Origin: Paraburkholderia sp.
GTDB taxonomy: Bacteria > Pseudomonadota > Gammaproteobacteria > Burkholderiales > Burkholderiaceae
Assembly (NCBI RefSeq): GCF_028283785.1
Contig: NZ_JAPWKB010000019.1
Span: 1,446,001-1,510,000, forward strand
Length of the DNA: 64,000 nucleotides
Direction of reading: 5' to 3'
The notes under the pieces were generated by a model that saw only the letters and a list, made by a program, of their open reading frames with translations, ran no database searches and was not told where the DNA came from. Position numbers and translations under genes: made by a program. Positions 28,801-36,369 of this stretch are shown in pieces; position 1 is the first letter of the stretch; every line of letters starts with the position of its first letter.

Positions 28801-29363
28801 TCGGTTTCCAGCTTTACACCGACATGCTGAACGACGCGGTGAAGGCGCTGAAGAACGGCAAGGAGCCGGATCTGACCGCGCCGCTCGCCGCCACGACCGA
28901 GATCAACCTGCACGCGCCGGCCATCTTGCCGGCCGATTACTGCGGCGATGTGCAGGAGCGTCTGTCGCTGTACAAGCGCCTCGCGAATTGCGAACACGAC
29001 GACGCGATCGACGGCATTCAGGAAGAGTTGATCGACCGTTTCGGCAAGTTGCCGCCGCAGGCGCAGGCGCTCGTCGAGACGCACCGGTTGCGGCTCGCGG
29101 CGAAACCGCTCGGCATTTCGAAGATCGATGCGGGCGACACGGTGATCGGCTTGCAGTTCATCCCGAACCCGCCCATCGACGCGATGCGCATCATCGAGAT
29201 GGTGCAGAAGCACAAGCACATCAAGCTCGCGGGCCAGGACAAGCTGCGCATCGAAACCCGCAGTCCCGATTTCGCGGTGCGCGTGGCGACCGTGAAGGAA
29301 ACCCTGCGTGCGCTCGGTGCGCCCGTGCGCGGCGCATCGGCCGGCCGCGTGGCGGCGTCGTGA
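25878..29363 (+). CDS. mfd: Transcription-repair coupling factor Mfd
   Basis: This 1161-residue protein has UvrB-like N-terminal domains, a RNA-polymerase-interacting CarD-like domain (DPVVHTQHGIGRYMGL, about 480-540), and a RecG-like translocase with Walker A GDVGFGKTE (about 632) and DEEH box (about 733). RRVGRSHHQAYSY-type motif VI and the C-terminal TRCF domain follow. It removes stalled RNA polymerase at lesions and recruits UvrA. The length matches the family. A long antisense reading frame covers the same region but looks like a codon-usage shadow. Confidence 0.97.
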   Translation: MPDIAASSQFNPPVALVKAGQRFAFDGTLGSSDAMLIARYHLAYHQQVPLLAVVCASAVDAQRLSQEIGFFAPQARVRLLPDWETLPYDTFSPHQDLVSERLATLHDLGEGRCDILIVPATTALYRMAPASFMAAYTFSFGQGERLDEAKLKAQLTLAGYEHVSQVVRPGEYCVRGSLLDLFPMGSQLPYRIDLFDDQVDSIRAFDPDTQRSLYPVRDVRMLPGREFPFDEAARTAFRSRWREEFEGDPSRASIYKDIGNGVPSAGIEYYLPLFFEETATLFHYLPAGAQLAFVGDLDVAIRRFTNDTKQRHNFLSHDRDRPILDPQRLFLSDDDFFTLAKPFARLVLPSNAGGGWSVPLPNLALDRNATDPLSALRAYLDTTPNRVLFAAESAGRRETISQLLADNQLRPASADSYDDWLTGDARFSLGVAPLSSGFAVPADGLSIITETELYGPLARRTGRRRQEQASNVESMVRDLSELKVGDPVVHTQHGIGRYMGLVTMDLGEGETEFLHLEYQGDSKLYVPVAQLHVISRYSGADPESAPLHSLGSGQWEKAKRKAALQIRDTAAELLNLYARRAAREGHAFALEPKDYVKFAESFGFEETPDQAAAIAAVIGDMTSGKPMDRLVCGDVGFGKTEVALRAAFIAVMGGKQVALLSPTTLLAEQHTQTFTDRFSDWPVRIAELSRFKSTKEVNTAIQQINEGSVDIVIGTHKLLSSDVQFKRLGLVVIDEEHRFGVRQKEALKALRAEVDVLTLTATPIPRTLGMALEGLRDFSVIATAPQKRLAIKTFVRREEDSVIREAMLRELKRGGQVYFLHNEVETIENRRQMLEALVPEARIAVAHGQMHERELERVMRDFVAQRANVLLCTTIIETGIDVPSANTILIHRSDKFGLAQLHQLRGRVGRSHHQAYSYLLVHDPQGLTKQAQRRLEAIQQMEELGSGFYLAMHDLEIRGTGEVLGDKQSGEIHEIGFQLYTDMLNDAVKALKNGKEPDLTAPLAATTEINLHAPAILPADYCGDVQERLSLYKRLANCEHDDAIDGIQEELIDRFGKLPPQAQALVETHRLRLAAKPLGISKIDAGDTVIGLQFIPNPPIDAMRIIEMVQKHKHIKLAGQDKLRIETRSPDFAVRVATVKETLRALGAPVRGASAGRVAAS

Positions 29364-29372
29364 CGCGCGCGC

Positions 29373-30635
29373 ATGAGTGCACCTGACACGCCCGCCCGGC
29401 TCGCGCTTCACGACGCGTGCGCGACGCCCGTGCCTGAGGACGGCATCGTCGAACTGCTGACGACGCTGGTCCGGATTCCGAGCCGGGGCGGCGTCGATCC
29501 ATACGCCGCGGTGCTCGGTTGCGTCGAGCGCTGGTTCGACGATCATCGCGTCGCGTATCGTCGTTTGCTGTCGGGCGACGGCACGCCGGTCGGCCTGTAT
29601 GCGCAGATCGACGGCACCGCGCCGGCAGCGCCAGGCGCGCGCAAGCGGCCGTTTTACGTGCTCGACGCGACGCTCGACACCGCCGGCTTCGGCGACCCGG
29701 AAACATGGACGCATCCGCCCGACAGCGCGCGGATCGTCGATGGCTGGATGCACGGACGCGGCTGTGCCGATTCGAAGGCGGCGGCCGCGATCTTCGCGCA
29801 TCTGGCTGCGGCATTCGGGCAGCGGCGCGACAGCTTCGCCGGCACGCTCGGCGTGCTGTTCGATCTCGACGAGCACACCGGCCGCTTCGGCGGCGCACGC
29901 GCATTCTTCGATCACGCCGACGGCCCGCACGCGCCGCCACGGCCCGACGGCATGATGATCGGCTATCCGGGTCTCGACCGGATCATGGTCGGCGGACGCG
30001 GCTTTCTGCGCGCGCGCATCGTCGTGCGCGGGATCGCCGCCCATTCGGGCGGATCGGGCACGCGCGGTATGAGCGCACTGGTTCGCGGCGCGGCGCTGGT
30101 CGACGCGCTGAACGCCATGACCTTGTCCGCAGCGCCGGACGAAAGCGACGGATTCGATAAACCCGCGCAACTGACCATCACCGGCATCCAATCCGGCGAT
30201 GGCGGTTTCACCCAGGTGCCGGACCGCTGCGAACTGACACTCGACTTACGGCTGACGCCGCGCTTCGATGAAGCGCACGCGCGACGCGCGCTGTGCGCCG
30301 CGATCGACGCGCACGACCGCGCGTATCCCGTAGCGCTGGCGAGCGCAATCGAATGGCTGCCCGGCTGGCCTGCGTATCGCGTGCCCGACTCGCATCCGAT
30401 GGTCGCTGCATTGCAGCACGCCGCGCACCACGAACTCGGCGCGACGCCGCCATGCGCGGTGGCCGGACCGTCGAACCTCGGCAACTACGTCGCGTCGCTC
30501 GGCGTGCCCGCGCTGTGCGGCTTCGGCGTGCGCGGCGAAGGCATTCACGCCGCGAACGAACGCATCGAACTCGCCAGCATCGCACCCGTCTACCGCATTT
30601 ACCATGCCGCGCTGCGCGCGCTGCTGCATCGCTGA
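29373..30635 (+). CDS. M20-family metallopeptidase-like protein with altered metal ligands
   Basis: This 420-residue protein follows the M20 layout: catalytic domain, a dimerisation insert (VRGIAAHSGGSGTRGMSALVRG) and a C-terminal GIHAANERIEL with the last metal His. Compared with the neighbouring ArgE, GHxD reads ATLD (His to Thr), the DEE pair reads DEH, and the EPT ligand reads YPG. GRGCADSK keeps the bridging Asp. Only two of five usual metal ligands remain. It could be a pseudoenzyme or use another metal geometry. The start lies 9 nt after the mfd stop, so the two may be co-transcribed. Confidence 0.8.
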   Translation: MSAPDTPARLALHDACATPVPEDGIVELLTTLVRIPSRGGVDPYAAVLGCVERWFDDHRVAYRRLLSGDGTPVGLYAQIDGTAPAAPGARKRPFYVLDATLDTAGFGDPETWTHPPDSARIVDGWMHGRGCADSKAAAAIFAHLAAAFGQRRDSFAGTLGVLFDLDEHTGRFGGARAFFDHADGPHAPPRPDGMMIGYPGLDRIMVGGRGFLRARIVVRGIAAHSGGSGTRGMSALVRGAALVDALNAMTLSAAPDESDGFDKPAQLTITGIQSGDGGFTQVPDRCELTLDLRLTPRFDEAHARRALCAAIDAHDRAYPVALASAIEWLPGWPAYRVPDSHPMVAALQHAAHHELGATPPCAVAGPSNLGNYVASLGVPALCGFGVRGEGIHAANERIELASIAPVYRIYHAALRALLHR

Positions 30636-30731
30636 GCGCGTTGAATACGCGCCACCTTATGTCTTTTGGATGCTTGGGCTGACTGCGGGTTTTTGGGTAT
30701 GATCGAAAGATACCTATGCCGGAGTCCAGTC

Positions 30732-31973
30732 ATGTCACATGTCGCTGATACAGCGCAAGCCGCAACATCGTCCGCCTCCTCTGCCGCCTCTGTTACGTCG
30801 CCCGCATCGCTTCCCTGGGTCACGCGCCTCGTGTCGATGGACACGGTCAGCCGTAATCCGAATCTCGGCCTGATCGAAACCGTTCGCGACGAACTGAAGC
30901 ACGCGGGCATCGAATCCACGCTGACGCACGATGCCAGCGGCAAATGGGCCAACCTGTTCGCGACTATTCCCGCGCACGACGGCGAGACCAACGGCGGCAT
31001 CGTGCTGTCGGGTCACACCGACGTCGTGCCGGTGGACGGCCAGCAATGGGACAGCGACCCGTTCAAGCCAGAGATTCGCGGCGACAAACTGTACGGCCGC
31101 GGCACCTGCGACATGAAAGGCTTTATCGGTGCCGCGCTCACGCTGGTGCCGGAGATGCTCAACACGAAGCTCGCCAAGCCGATTCACTTCGCGTTGTCGT
31201 TCGACGAAGAAGTGGGTTGCGTCGGTGCGCCGCTGATGATCGCCGACCTGCTCAAGCGCGGCGTGAAGCCGGACGGCTGCATCGTCGGCGAACCGACCAG
31301 CATGCGTCCCATCGTGGCGCACAAGAGCATCAACGCGTATCAATGCTGCGTGCGCGGCCAGGCCGCGCATTCGTCGCTGACGCCGAAGGGTCTCAACGCC
31401 ATCGAATACGCGGCGCGGCTGATCTGCTACATCCGCGACATGGCCGACCAGTTCCGCGAGCAAGGTCCGTTCGACCAGCTTTACGACGTGCCTTTCACCA
31501 CCGCGCAAACCAGCACGATCCAGGGCGGCAACGCAATCAACACGGTTCCGGCCGAATGCCGCTTCCAGTTCGAATTCCGCGCGTTGCCCACGCTCGACCC
31601 GGAACCGATCTTCGCGCGCATCGATCAATACGCGCGTGAAACCTTGCTGCCGAAAATGCTGCGCGAGCATCCGGCAGGCGCGATCGAATTCACGCGTCTC
31701 GCCGCCGCGCCGGGTCTCGATTCCGAGGAACAGGCAGCGATCACGCAACTGGTGCGCGCGTTGACGGGCGACCAGGACAGGCGCAAGGTCGCTTACGGCA
31801 CCGAGGCCGGTCTGTTCTCGAATGCGGGCGTACCGAGCATCGTGTGCGGCCCTGGCGACATCGTGCAGGCGCACAAGGCCAACGAGTTCGTCGAACTGGC
31901 GCAACTGGTCGAGTGCGAGCGTTTCCTGCAGAAGTTCGTCCGCAGCATGTCGGTGGACGCGCACGCCCGCTAA
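30732..31973 (+). CDS. argE: Acetylornithine deacetylase ArgE
   Basis: This 413-residue M20 metallohydrolase has every expected ligand motif: LSGHTDVVP, YGRGTCDMKG, FDEEVGCVG, VGEPTSM and QAHKANEF. It hydrolyses N-acetylornithine to ornithine in arginine synthesis. The ATG at 30732 is preceded by CGGAG; the frame is open back to 30666. The N-terminus has an Ala/Ser-rich stretch not needed for catalysis. A dehydratase gene follows after 12 nt. Confidence 0.93.
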   Translation: MSHVADTAQAATSSASSAASVTSPASLPWVTRLVSMDTVSRNPNLGLIETVRDELKHAGIESTLTHDASGKWANLFATIPAHDGETNGGIVLSGHTDVVPVDGQQWDSDPFKPEIRGDKLYGRGTCDMKGFIGAALTLVPEMLNTKLAKPIHFALSFDEEVGCVGAPLMIADLLKRGVKPDGCIVGEPTSMRPIVAHKSINAYQCCVRGQAAHSSLTPKGLNAIEYAARLICYIRDMADQFREQGPFDQLYDVPFTTAQTSTIQGGNAINTVPAECRFQFEFRALPTLDPEPIFARIDQYARETLLPKMLREHPAGAIEFTRLAAAPGLDSEEQAAITQLVRALTGDQDRRKVAYGTEAGLFSNAGVPSIVCGPGDIVQAHKANEFVELAQLVECERFLQKFVRSMSVDAHAR

Positions 31974-31985
31974 GACCTCACGATC

Positions 31986-33008
31986 ATGTCAACCGCCACG
32001 CCGCACCACACCGACCATACGATCGACGGCGAGCCGATCCCTACGCTCGACGACATCGCGTCGCAACACTTCGCGTTGACGCCGTGGGTCTCGCGCACGC
32101 CGGTTTTCGACCGGCTCGACTTTCCGTCGCTCGAAGGCACCGTCGTCAACTTCAAGTTCGAGCTATTGCAGACGGGCGGCAGCTTCAAGGCGCGCGGCGC
32201 GTTCACCAACCTGCTCGCGCTCAACGAAGCGCAACGCAGCGCGGGCGTGACCTGTGTGTCGGGCGGCAATCATGCGGTGGCGGTCGCGTATGCGGCAATG
32301 CGGCTTGGCGTCAGCGCGAAGGTCGTGCTGTTCCGCTCGGCGAATCCGGCGCGTGTCGCGCTCTGCCGTCAGTACCACGCGGAGATCGTCACCGCCGACA
32401 CACCCGCCGAAGCGTTCGAACTGGTCCGTCATATCGAAGCCGAAGAAGGCCGCTATTACGTGCATCCCTTCAACGGTTATCGAACGGTGCTCGGCACCGC
32501 CACGCTCGGCTACGAATGGGCGACCCAGACGCCGGATCTCGACGCGGTGGTCGTGCCGATCGGCGGCGGCGGACTGATCGCGGGCGTCTCCACGGCAATG
32601 CGCCTCGCCAATCCGAATCTCCATGTGTACGGCGTCGAACCGGAAGGCGCGGACGCGATGAGCCGCAGTTTCGCCGCGAACCACATCATCAAGATGGGCC
32701 CGATGCACGGCATCGCCGATTCGCTGATGGCGCCGCAAACCGAGCAATACAGCTATGAGCTCGCGCGCCGTCATGTCGAACGTATCGTCACCGTGTCCGA
32801 CGACGCATTGCGTGCGGCAATGCTGACGCTGTTCTCGCAACTGAAGCTGGCGGTCGAACCGGCTTGCGCGGCGGCCACCGCCGCATTGCTCGGACCATTG
32901 CGGGAAACGCTGCAAGGCAAACGCGTCGGCGTTCTGCTGTGCGGCACCCAAACCGACCCGGTCACATTTGCCGCGCACATCGAACGCGCGCGTACGTTCG
33001 GGTCATAG
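31986..33008 (+). CDS. Threonine/serine dehydratase-like PLP enzyme
   Basis: This 340-residue fold type II PLP enzyme has the Schiff-base Lys in GGSFKARGA (about 62), an SGGNHAVAVAYAA substrate loop and the phosphate-binding PIGGGGLIAG. The family includes catabolic threonine dehydratase, serine racemase and hydroxyaspartate dehydratase, so the substrate is open. There is no C-terminal ACT domain, which argues against the biosynthetic IlvA type. It probably shares a transcript with argE. Confidence 0.86.
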   Translation: MSTATPHHTDHTIDGEPIPTLDDIASQHFALTPWVSRTPVFDRLDFPSLEGTVVNFKFELLQTGGSFKARGAFTNLLALNEAQRSAGVTCVSGGNHAVAVAYAAMRLGVSAKVVLFRSANPARVALCRQYHAEIVTADTPAEAFELVRHIEAEEGRYYVHPFNGYRTVLGTATLGYEWATQTPDLDAVVVPIGGGGLIAGVSTAMRLANPNLHVYGVEPEGADAMSRSFAANHIIKMGPMHGIADSLMAPQTEQYSYELARRHVERIVTVSDDALRAAMLTLFSQLKLAVEPACAAATAALLGPLRETLQGKRVGVLLCGTQTDPVTFAAHIERARTFGS

Positions 33009-33052
33009 TTCCTGAACCCACCATGAAATTGAAACAGGCCATCCATAACAGA

Positions 33053-33081
33053 TTGGCTATCCCTCTCACGTTGGCTATCAT
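33053..33081 (+). promoter_or_regulatory. Candidate sigma-70 promoter of mscL
   Basis: TTGGCT at 33053-33058 and TATCAT at 33076-33081 are spaced by 17 nt. The expected transcription start lies about 30 nt before the mscL ATG. Confidence 0.5.
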
Positions 33082-33116
33082 TTCTGCTTAGCCACGACTT
33101 CAAGGAGGACTTCCCT

Positions 33117-33563
33117 ATGAGCATGATCAAGGAATTCAAGGAATTCGCTCTTAAGGGCAATGTGATGGATCTGGCAGTCGGTGTGATCATCGGCGGCGCT
33201 TTTTCCACCATCGTCAATTCGATTGTGAAAGACCTGATCATGCCGGTCGTCGGCGTTGCCACTGGCGGCCTCGACTTTTCGAACAAGTTCATCCGGCTCG
33301 GGGATATACCGCCCAGCTTCAAGGGCAGTCCCGAATCGTACAAAGATCTGCAAACGGCAGGTGTCGCGGTGTTCGGCTACGGCTCGTTCATCACGGTGCT
33401 GATCAACTTCATCATTCTCGCGATCATCATCTTCGCGATGGTCAAGTTCATCAACAACCTGCGCAAACCCGCAGAAGCCGCGCCGGCCGCACCTGCGCCC
33501 ACGCCGGAAGACGTGTTGCTGCTGCGTGAAATCCGCGATTCGCTGAAGAACACGCCGCGCTAA
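33117..33563 (+). CDS. mscL: Large-conductance mechanosensitive channel MscL
   Basis: This 148-residue protein has the MscL layout. An amphipathic N-terminal helix (MIKEFKEFALKGN) is followed by TM1 (VMDLAVGVIIGGAFSTIV), a periplasmic loop, TM2 (about 85-107) and a charged C-terminal helix after an Ala/Pro linker. The pentamer opens on membrane stretch to release solutes during hypo-osmotic shock. AAGGAGG precedes the ATG. It has its own candidate promoter and a terminator. Confidence 0.97.
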   Translation: MSMIKEFKEFALKGNVMDLAVGVIIGGAFSTIVNSIVKDLIMPVVGVATGGLDFSNKFIRLGDIPPSFKGSPESYKDLQTAGVAVFGYGSFITVLINFIILAIIIFAMVKFINNLRKPAEAAPAAPAPTPEDVLLLREIRDSLKNTPR

Positions 33564-33581
33564 ACGCGTCGCGTCACGATA

Positions 33582-33620
33582 AAAAAGCCTGCTGCGAGTT
33601 GCTCGCGGCAGGCTTTTTTT
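33582..33620 (+). terminator. Intrinsic terminator after mscL
   Basis: A long stem (33582-33598 with 33602-33617, one G-U pair) with a 3-nt loop and a run of seven T. It may also insulate the convergent hybrid kinase gene. Confidence 0.9.
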
Positions 33621-33664
33621 GATTGGACGGTCCGACGGCCCGATGCGCAGACGTCAGGACAGCA

Positions 33665-35689
33665 TCACAGCGCGTTTTGCGATTTCTGCGCCTTCGTCAC
33701 GCCCGCACTTTCGATCACCTGTTCGAGTTGCGCGAAGTTGACGGGCTTGGTCAGATGCGACGTGAAGCCCGCCTCGATACAGCGGCGCACGTCTTCGTCG
33801 GTGCCGAAACCGGTCAACGCGACCGCAGGCGCATCCGAATGCTCGCGGAAGGCCTGGATGAAATCGAGTCCGGTGCCGTCGGGTAAGCCCACATCGCTGA
33901 CGATCAGATCGAACGTAGCGAGTTGCGTTGCCGCCAACGCGTCGGCCACCCGTCCCGCGACCGTCACCTCATGACCGAGCCCGCGAATCAGTTGCGCCAT
34001 CACGTCGGCGGTATCTTCGTGGTCTTCGATAAGCAATACCGTCAACGCGCCTTCCGGATGCACCGGCGCCACCACGACCGGCGCCGGCTGCGCCACCGGC
34101 TGCATCGCCGTAGGCAGCGTGATCGTAAACGTCGCGCCGCAATGCGCGCCCGGACTCTGCGCGATCACGACACCGCCATGCGCGTCGGTCAGCGCCTTGG
34201 TGATCGCGAGGCCCAGACCCAGCCCGCCGAACTGCCGCGTCATATTCTGGTTGCCCTGCTCGAACGCGTTGAACAGCTTGCCGATCTGCTCCGGTTCGAT
34301 GCCGATGCCCGTGTCTTCCACACAAATCTGGATATGCATCCGTTCGTCGCGGGTACGCACGTAGATGTGACCACCGTCGGGCGTGAACTTCGCGGCGTTG
34401 CGGATCAGGTTCCACAGCATCTGCTGGAGCCGCGCGCGGTCGGCGAGCACGTAATGATGCCCGGCGTTCTTGTCGACATGGACGTCCTGCTGCTTGACCT
34501 GAATCTCGCTGCGGAACAGTTCGAGCACGCTGTCGATCACGTCGTGCACATCCACCGTTTCCAGCGACAGCCGCAGCTTGCCGTTCGCCACCCGCGTCAG
34601 ATCGAGCAGATCGTCGATCAGACGCGCTTCGAGTTCGATATTGCGCCGGATCATCCGGACGCTCGCCCGCGCCTGATCGGGCAGGTCCGCAATCAGTTCG
34701 AGCACGCTCGCGCCCGCCAGCACCGGCGTCAGCGGTGTGCGCAATTCGTGCGACAGCATCGCCAGAAACCGGTCTTTCGCGCGGCTCGCTTCTTCGGCGG
34801 CCTGGCGTGCGGCCTGCTCCGACGCGAGCAAACGTTCACGCTCTTCGATCGCTTCGCGTTGCGGGTGGATGTCGGTGAAACTGCCGAACCATTTGGTCAC
34901 CGCGCCCGTCGCGTCGCGCATCGCGACCACGCGCGCGTCGAACCAGCGGAACTCGCCGTCGTGCCGGCGAATCCGCACCTCGTGGCGGTAATCGTCCGCG
35001 CTGCTGTTGACGGTTTTCAGCCACGTGCGGCGAATCTCTTCCTGATCGTCCGGATGAACCGCTTCGAGCCACGCCAGACCGAGCGAACTGCCTTCGGGCA
35101 GACCGGTATATTCGAACCACTGTTTGGACAGAAAATCGCAATCGCCGTTGGCATTGCAGGTCATCACCAGATGCGGCAACGCTTCGGACAAGGTGCGGTA
35201 ATGCTGCTCGCGCTCGCGCAACAGCAGCGCATCGGCGGACGCGCGTTGCAGCGCGACCTGCGACAGCACGCGCGCCACCGCTTCGGGCAGATAGTCGAGG
35301 TAATCGCCGGACTTCGGCACCACGTCCGACACACCCGCGCGCAACGCTTCGATCACCCGCGATTCGTCGGTGAACCCGGTCACCAGAATGGCCGGAATGC
35401 GGATGCCGTCGGCGCGCAGCCGGCGAAAAAATTGCAAGCCGGTCTCGGGACCGTCGAGCTGATAGTCGAGCACCAGCAGATCCGGCGCGCCGTTGGCGAT
35501 CCGCTCGCGCGCGCTGTCGACGCCGGGACACAGCGCGACCCGGCAACCCGCCCGCTCGAGCGATTTGCGCGCGAGCCGCAAGATGCCTTCGTCGTCGTCG
35601 ACGACCAGCACGTAAGCAGCGGGCAGCGAGGAAACGGGTTCGGACATGCGGGAATTACCGGATGTGTTTGCGTGACGGGACGACGTCAT
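33665..35689 (-). CDS. Hybrid sensor histidine kinase (REC-PAS-HisKA-HATPase-REC)
   Basis: This 674-residue soluble protein has an N-terminal receiver (VVDDDEG, phospho-Asp near 75 in VLDYQLDG), a PAS domain (about 185-300), HisKA with His near 313 (MLSHELRTPL) and HATPase boxes NLIRNAAKF, DTGIGIEPEQ and GLGLGLAI. A C-terminal receiver has its Asp near 596 (IVSDVGLPDG). No transmembrane or DNA-binding segment is seen. Its ATG overlaps the stop of the upstream response regulator (ATGA at 35686-35689); MSEPV at 35647 is an alternative start. Last gene of a three-gene phosphorelay. Confidence 0.92.
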   Translation of the reverse strand: MTSSRHANTSGNSRMSEPVSSLPAAYVLVVDDDEGILRLARKSLERAGCRVALCPGVDSARERIANGAPDLLVLDYQLDGPETGLQFFRRLRADGIRIPAILVTGFTDESRVIEALRAGVSDVVPKSGDYLDYLPEAVARVLSQVALQRASADALLLREREQHYRTLSEALPHLVMTCNANGDCDFLSKQWFEYTGLPEGSSLGLAWLEAVHPDDQEEIRRTWLKTVNSSADDYRHEVRIRRHDGEFRWFDARVVAMRDATGAVTKWFGSFTDIHPQREAIEERERLLASEQAARQAAEEASRAKDRFLAMLSHELRTPLTPVLAGASVLELIADLPDQARASVRMIRRNIELEARLIDDLLDLTRVANGKLRLSLETVDVHDVIDSVLELFRSEIQVKQQDVHVDKNAGHHYVLADRARLQQMLWNLIRNAAKFTPDGGHIYVRTRDERMHIQICVEDTGIGIEPEQIGKLFNAFEQGNQNMTRQFGGLGLGLAITKALTDAHGGVVIAQSPGAHCGATFTITLPTAMQPVAQPAPVVVAPVHPEGALTVLLIEDHEDTADVMAQLIRGLGHEVTVAGRVADALAATQLATFDLIVSDVGLPDGTGLDFIQAFREHSDAPAVALTGFGTDEDVRRCIEAGFTSHLTKPVNFAQLEQVIESAGVTKAQKSQNAL

Positions 35690-36168
35690 GCCGCCGCCGG
35701 CGCGAACCGGTGACCGGGTGGCAGCTTGACGACCTGCAGAAAGAAGCCGAGACGACGCACTGCTTCGATAAACGCATCGTATTCGACCGGCTTGGTAATG
35801 TAGACATTGCAACCGAGTTCATAGCAACGCTCGATTTCGCGCGGATCGTCGGTGGTGGTCAGCACGATCACCGGCACGGCCGCCGTAGACGGCGCTTCCT
35901 TCAGACGGCGCAGCACTTCGAAACCGTCCACGCGCGGCATTTTCAGGTCGAGCAGCACGACGAAGTTGCGCAGGTTTTCGCGCGGCGGATAGCCGCTTGC
36001 CGGATCGGCCGGCGGCTCGCCGAAGAAGTAATCGAGCGCATCCTGGCCGTCGTTGAAGCGCACGAAGCCGTTCGTCACGCCCGCGCGCCGCAGATTACGT
36101 TCGACGAGCGTCGCATGCCCGTCGTCGTCCTCGATCAGAATGATGCTGACCGACTCCCCGTGTTTCAT
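35686..36168 (-). CDS. Single-domain response regulator (Rcp1-like)
   Basis: This 160-residue protein is a lone receiver of the Rcp1/CheY-like group that partners phytochrome-type kinases. The acidic pocket is LIEDDDGH, the phospho-Asp lies near 69 in VLLDLKMPRVDG, the TTTDD segment holds the switch Thr, and the Lys is in YITKPVE. There is no output domain, so it likely passes phosphate on. GGAGGGA precedes the ATG. It overlaps the hybrid kinase gene by four bases and lies 201 nt downstream of a second kinase. Confidence 0.93.
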   Translation of the reverse strand: MKHGESVSIILIEDDDGHATLVERNLRRAGVTNGFVRFNDGQDALDYFFGEPPADPASGYPPRENLRNFVVLLDLKMPRVDGFEVLRRLKEAPSTAAVPVIVLTTTDDPREIERCYELGCNVYITKPVEYDAFIEAVRRLGFFLQVVKLPPGHRFAPAAA

Positions 36169-36369
36169 AGTCCCTCCGCCAGCGAATATCGTTGTTGCCC
36201 GAATCCGGAAATCGCAGCGCACGTTGTTGCGCGGCGCCGCCCGCCTCGACTGCCTTGTGTTCGCTTGCCGTCTAACGTGTCGCCACGTCCGGTCTTGCCT
36301 CTGCGCTACATGCTTCGGCGCTCTGCGGCGCGGGTCGGTCCAAACCCGGCCGCCGCACGCCCGATACCG

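Noticed and set aside
25896..30191. 1431-codon open frame on the minus strand opposite mfd and the M20 gene
   Set aside because: It mirrors two well-supported genes, is Arg/His/Gln-rich without domain signatures, and such antisense frames arise from GC-rich codon usage.
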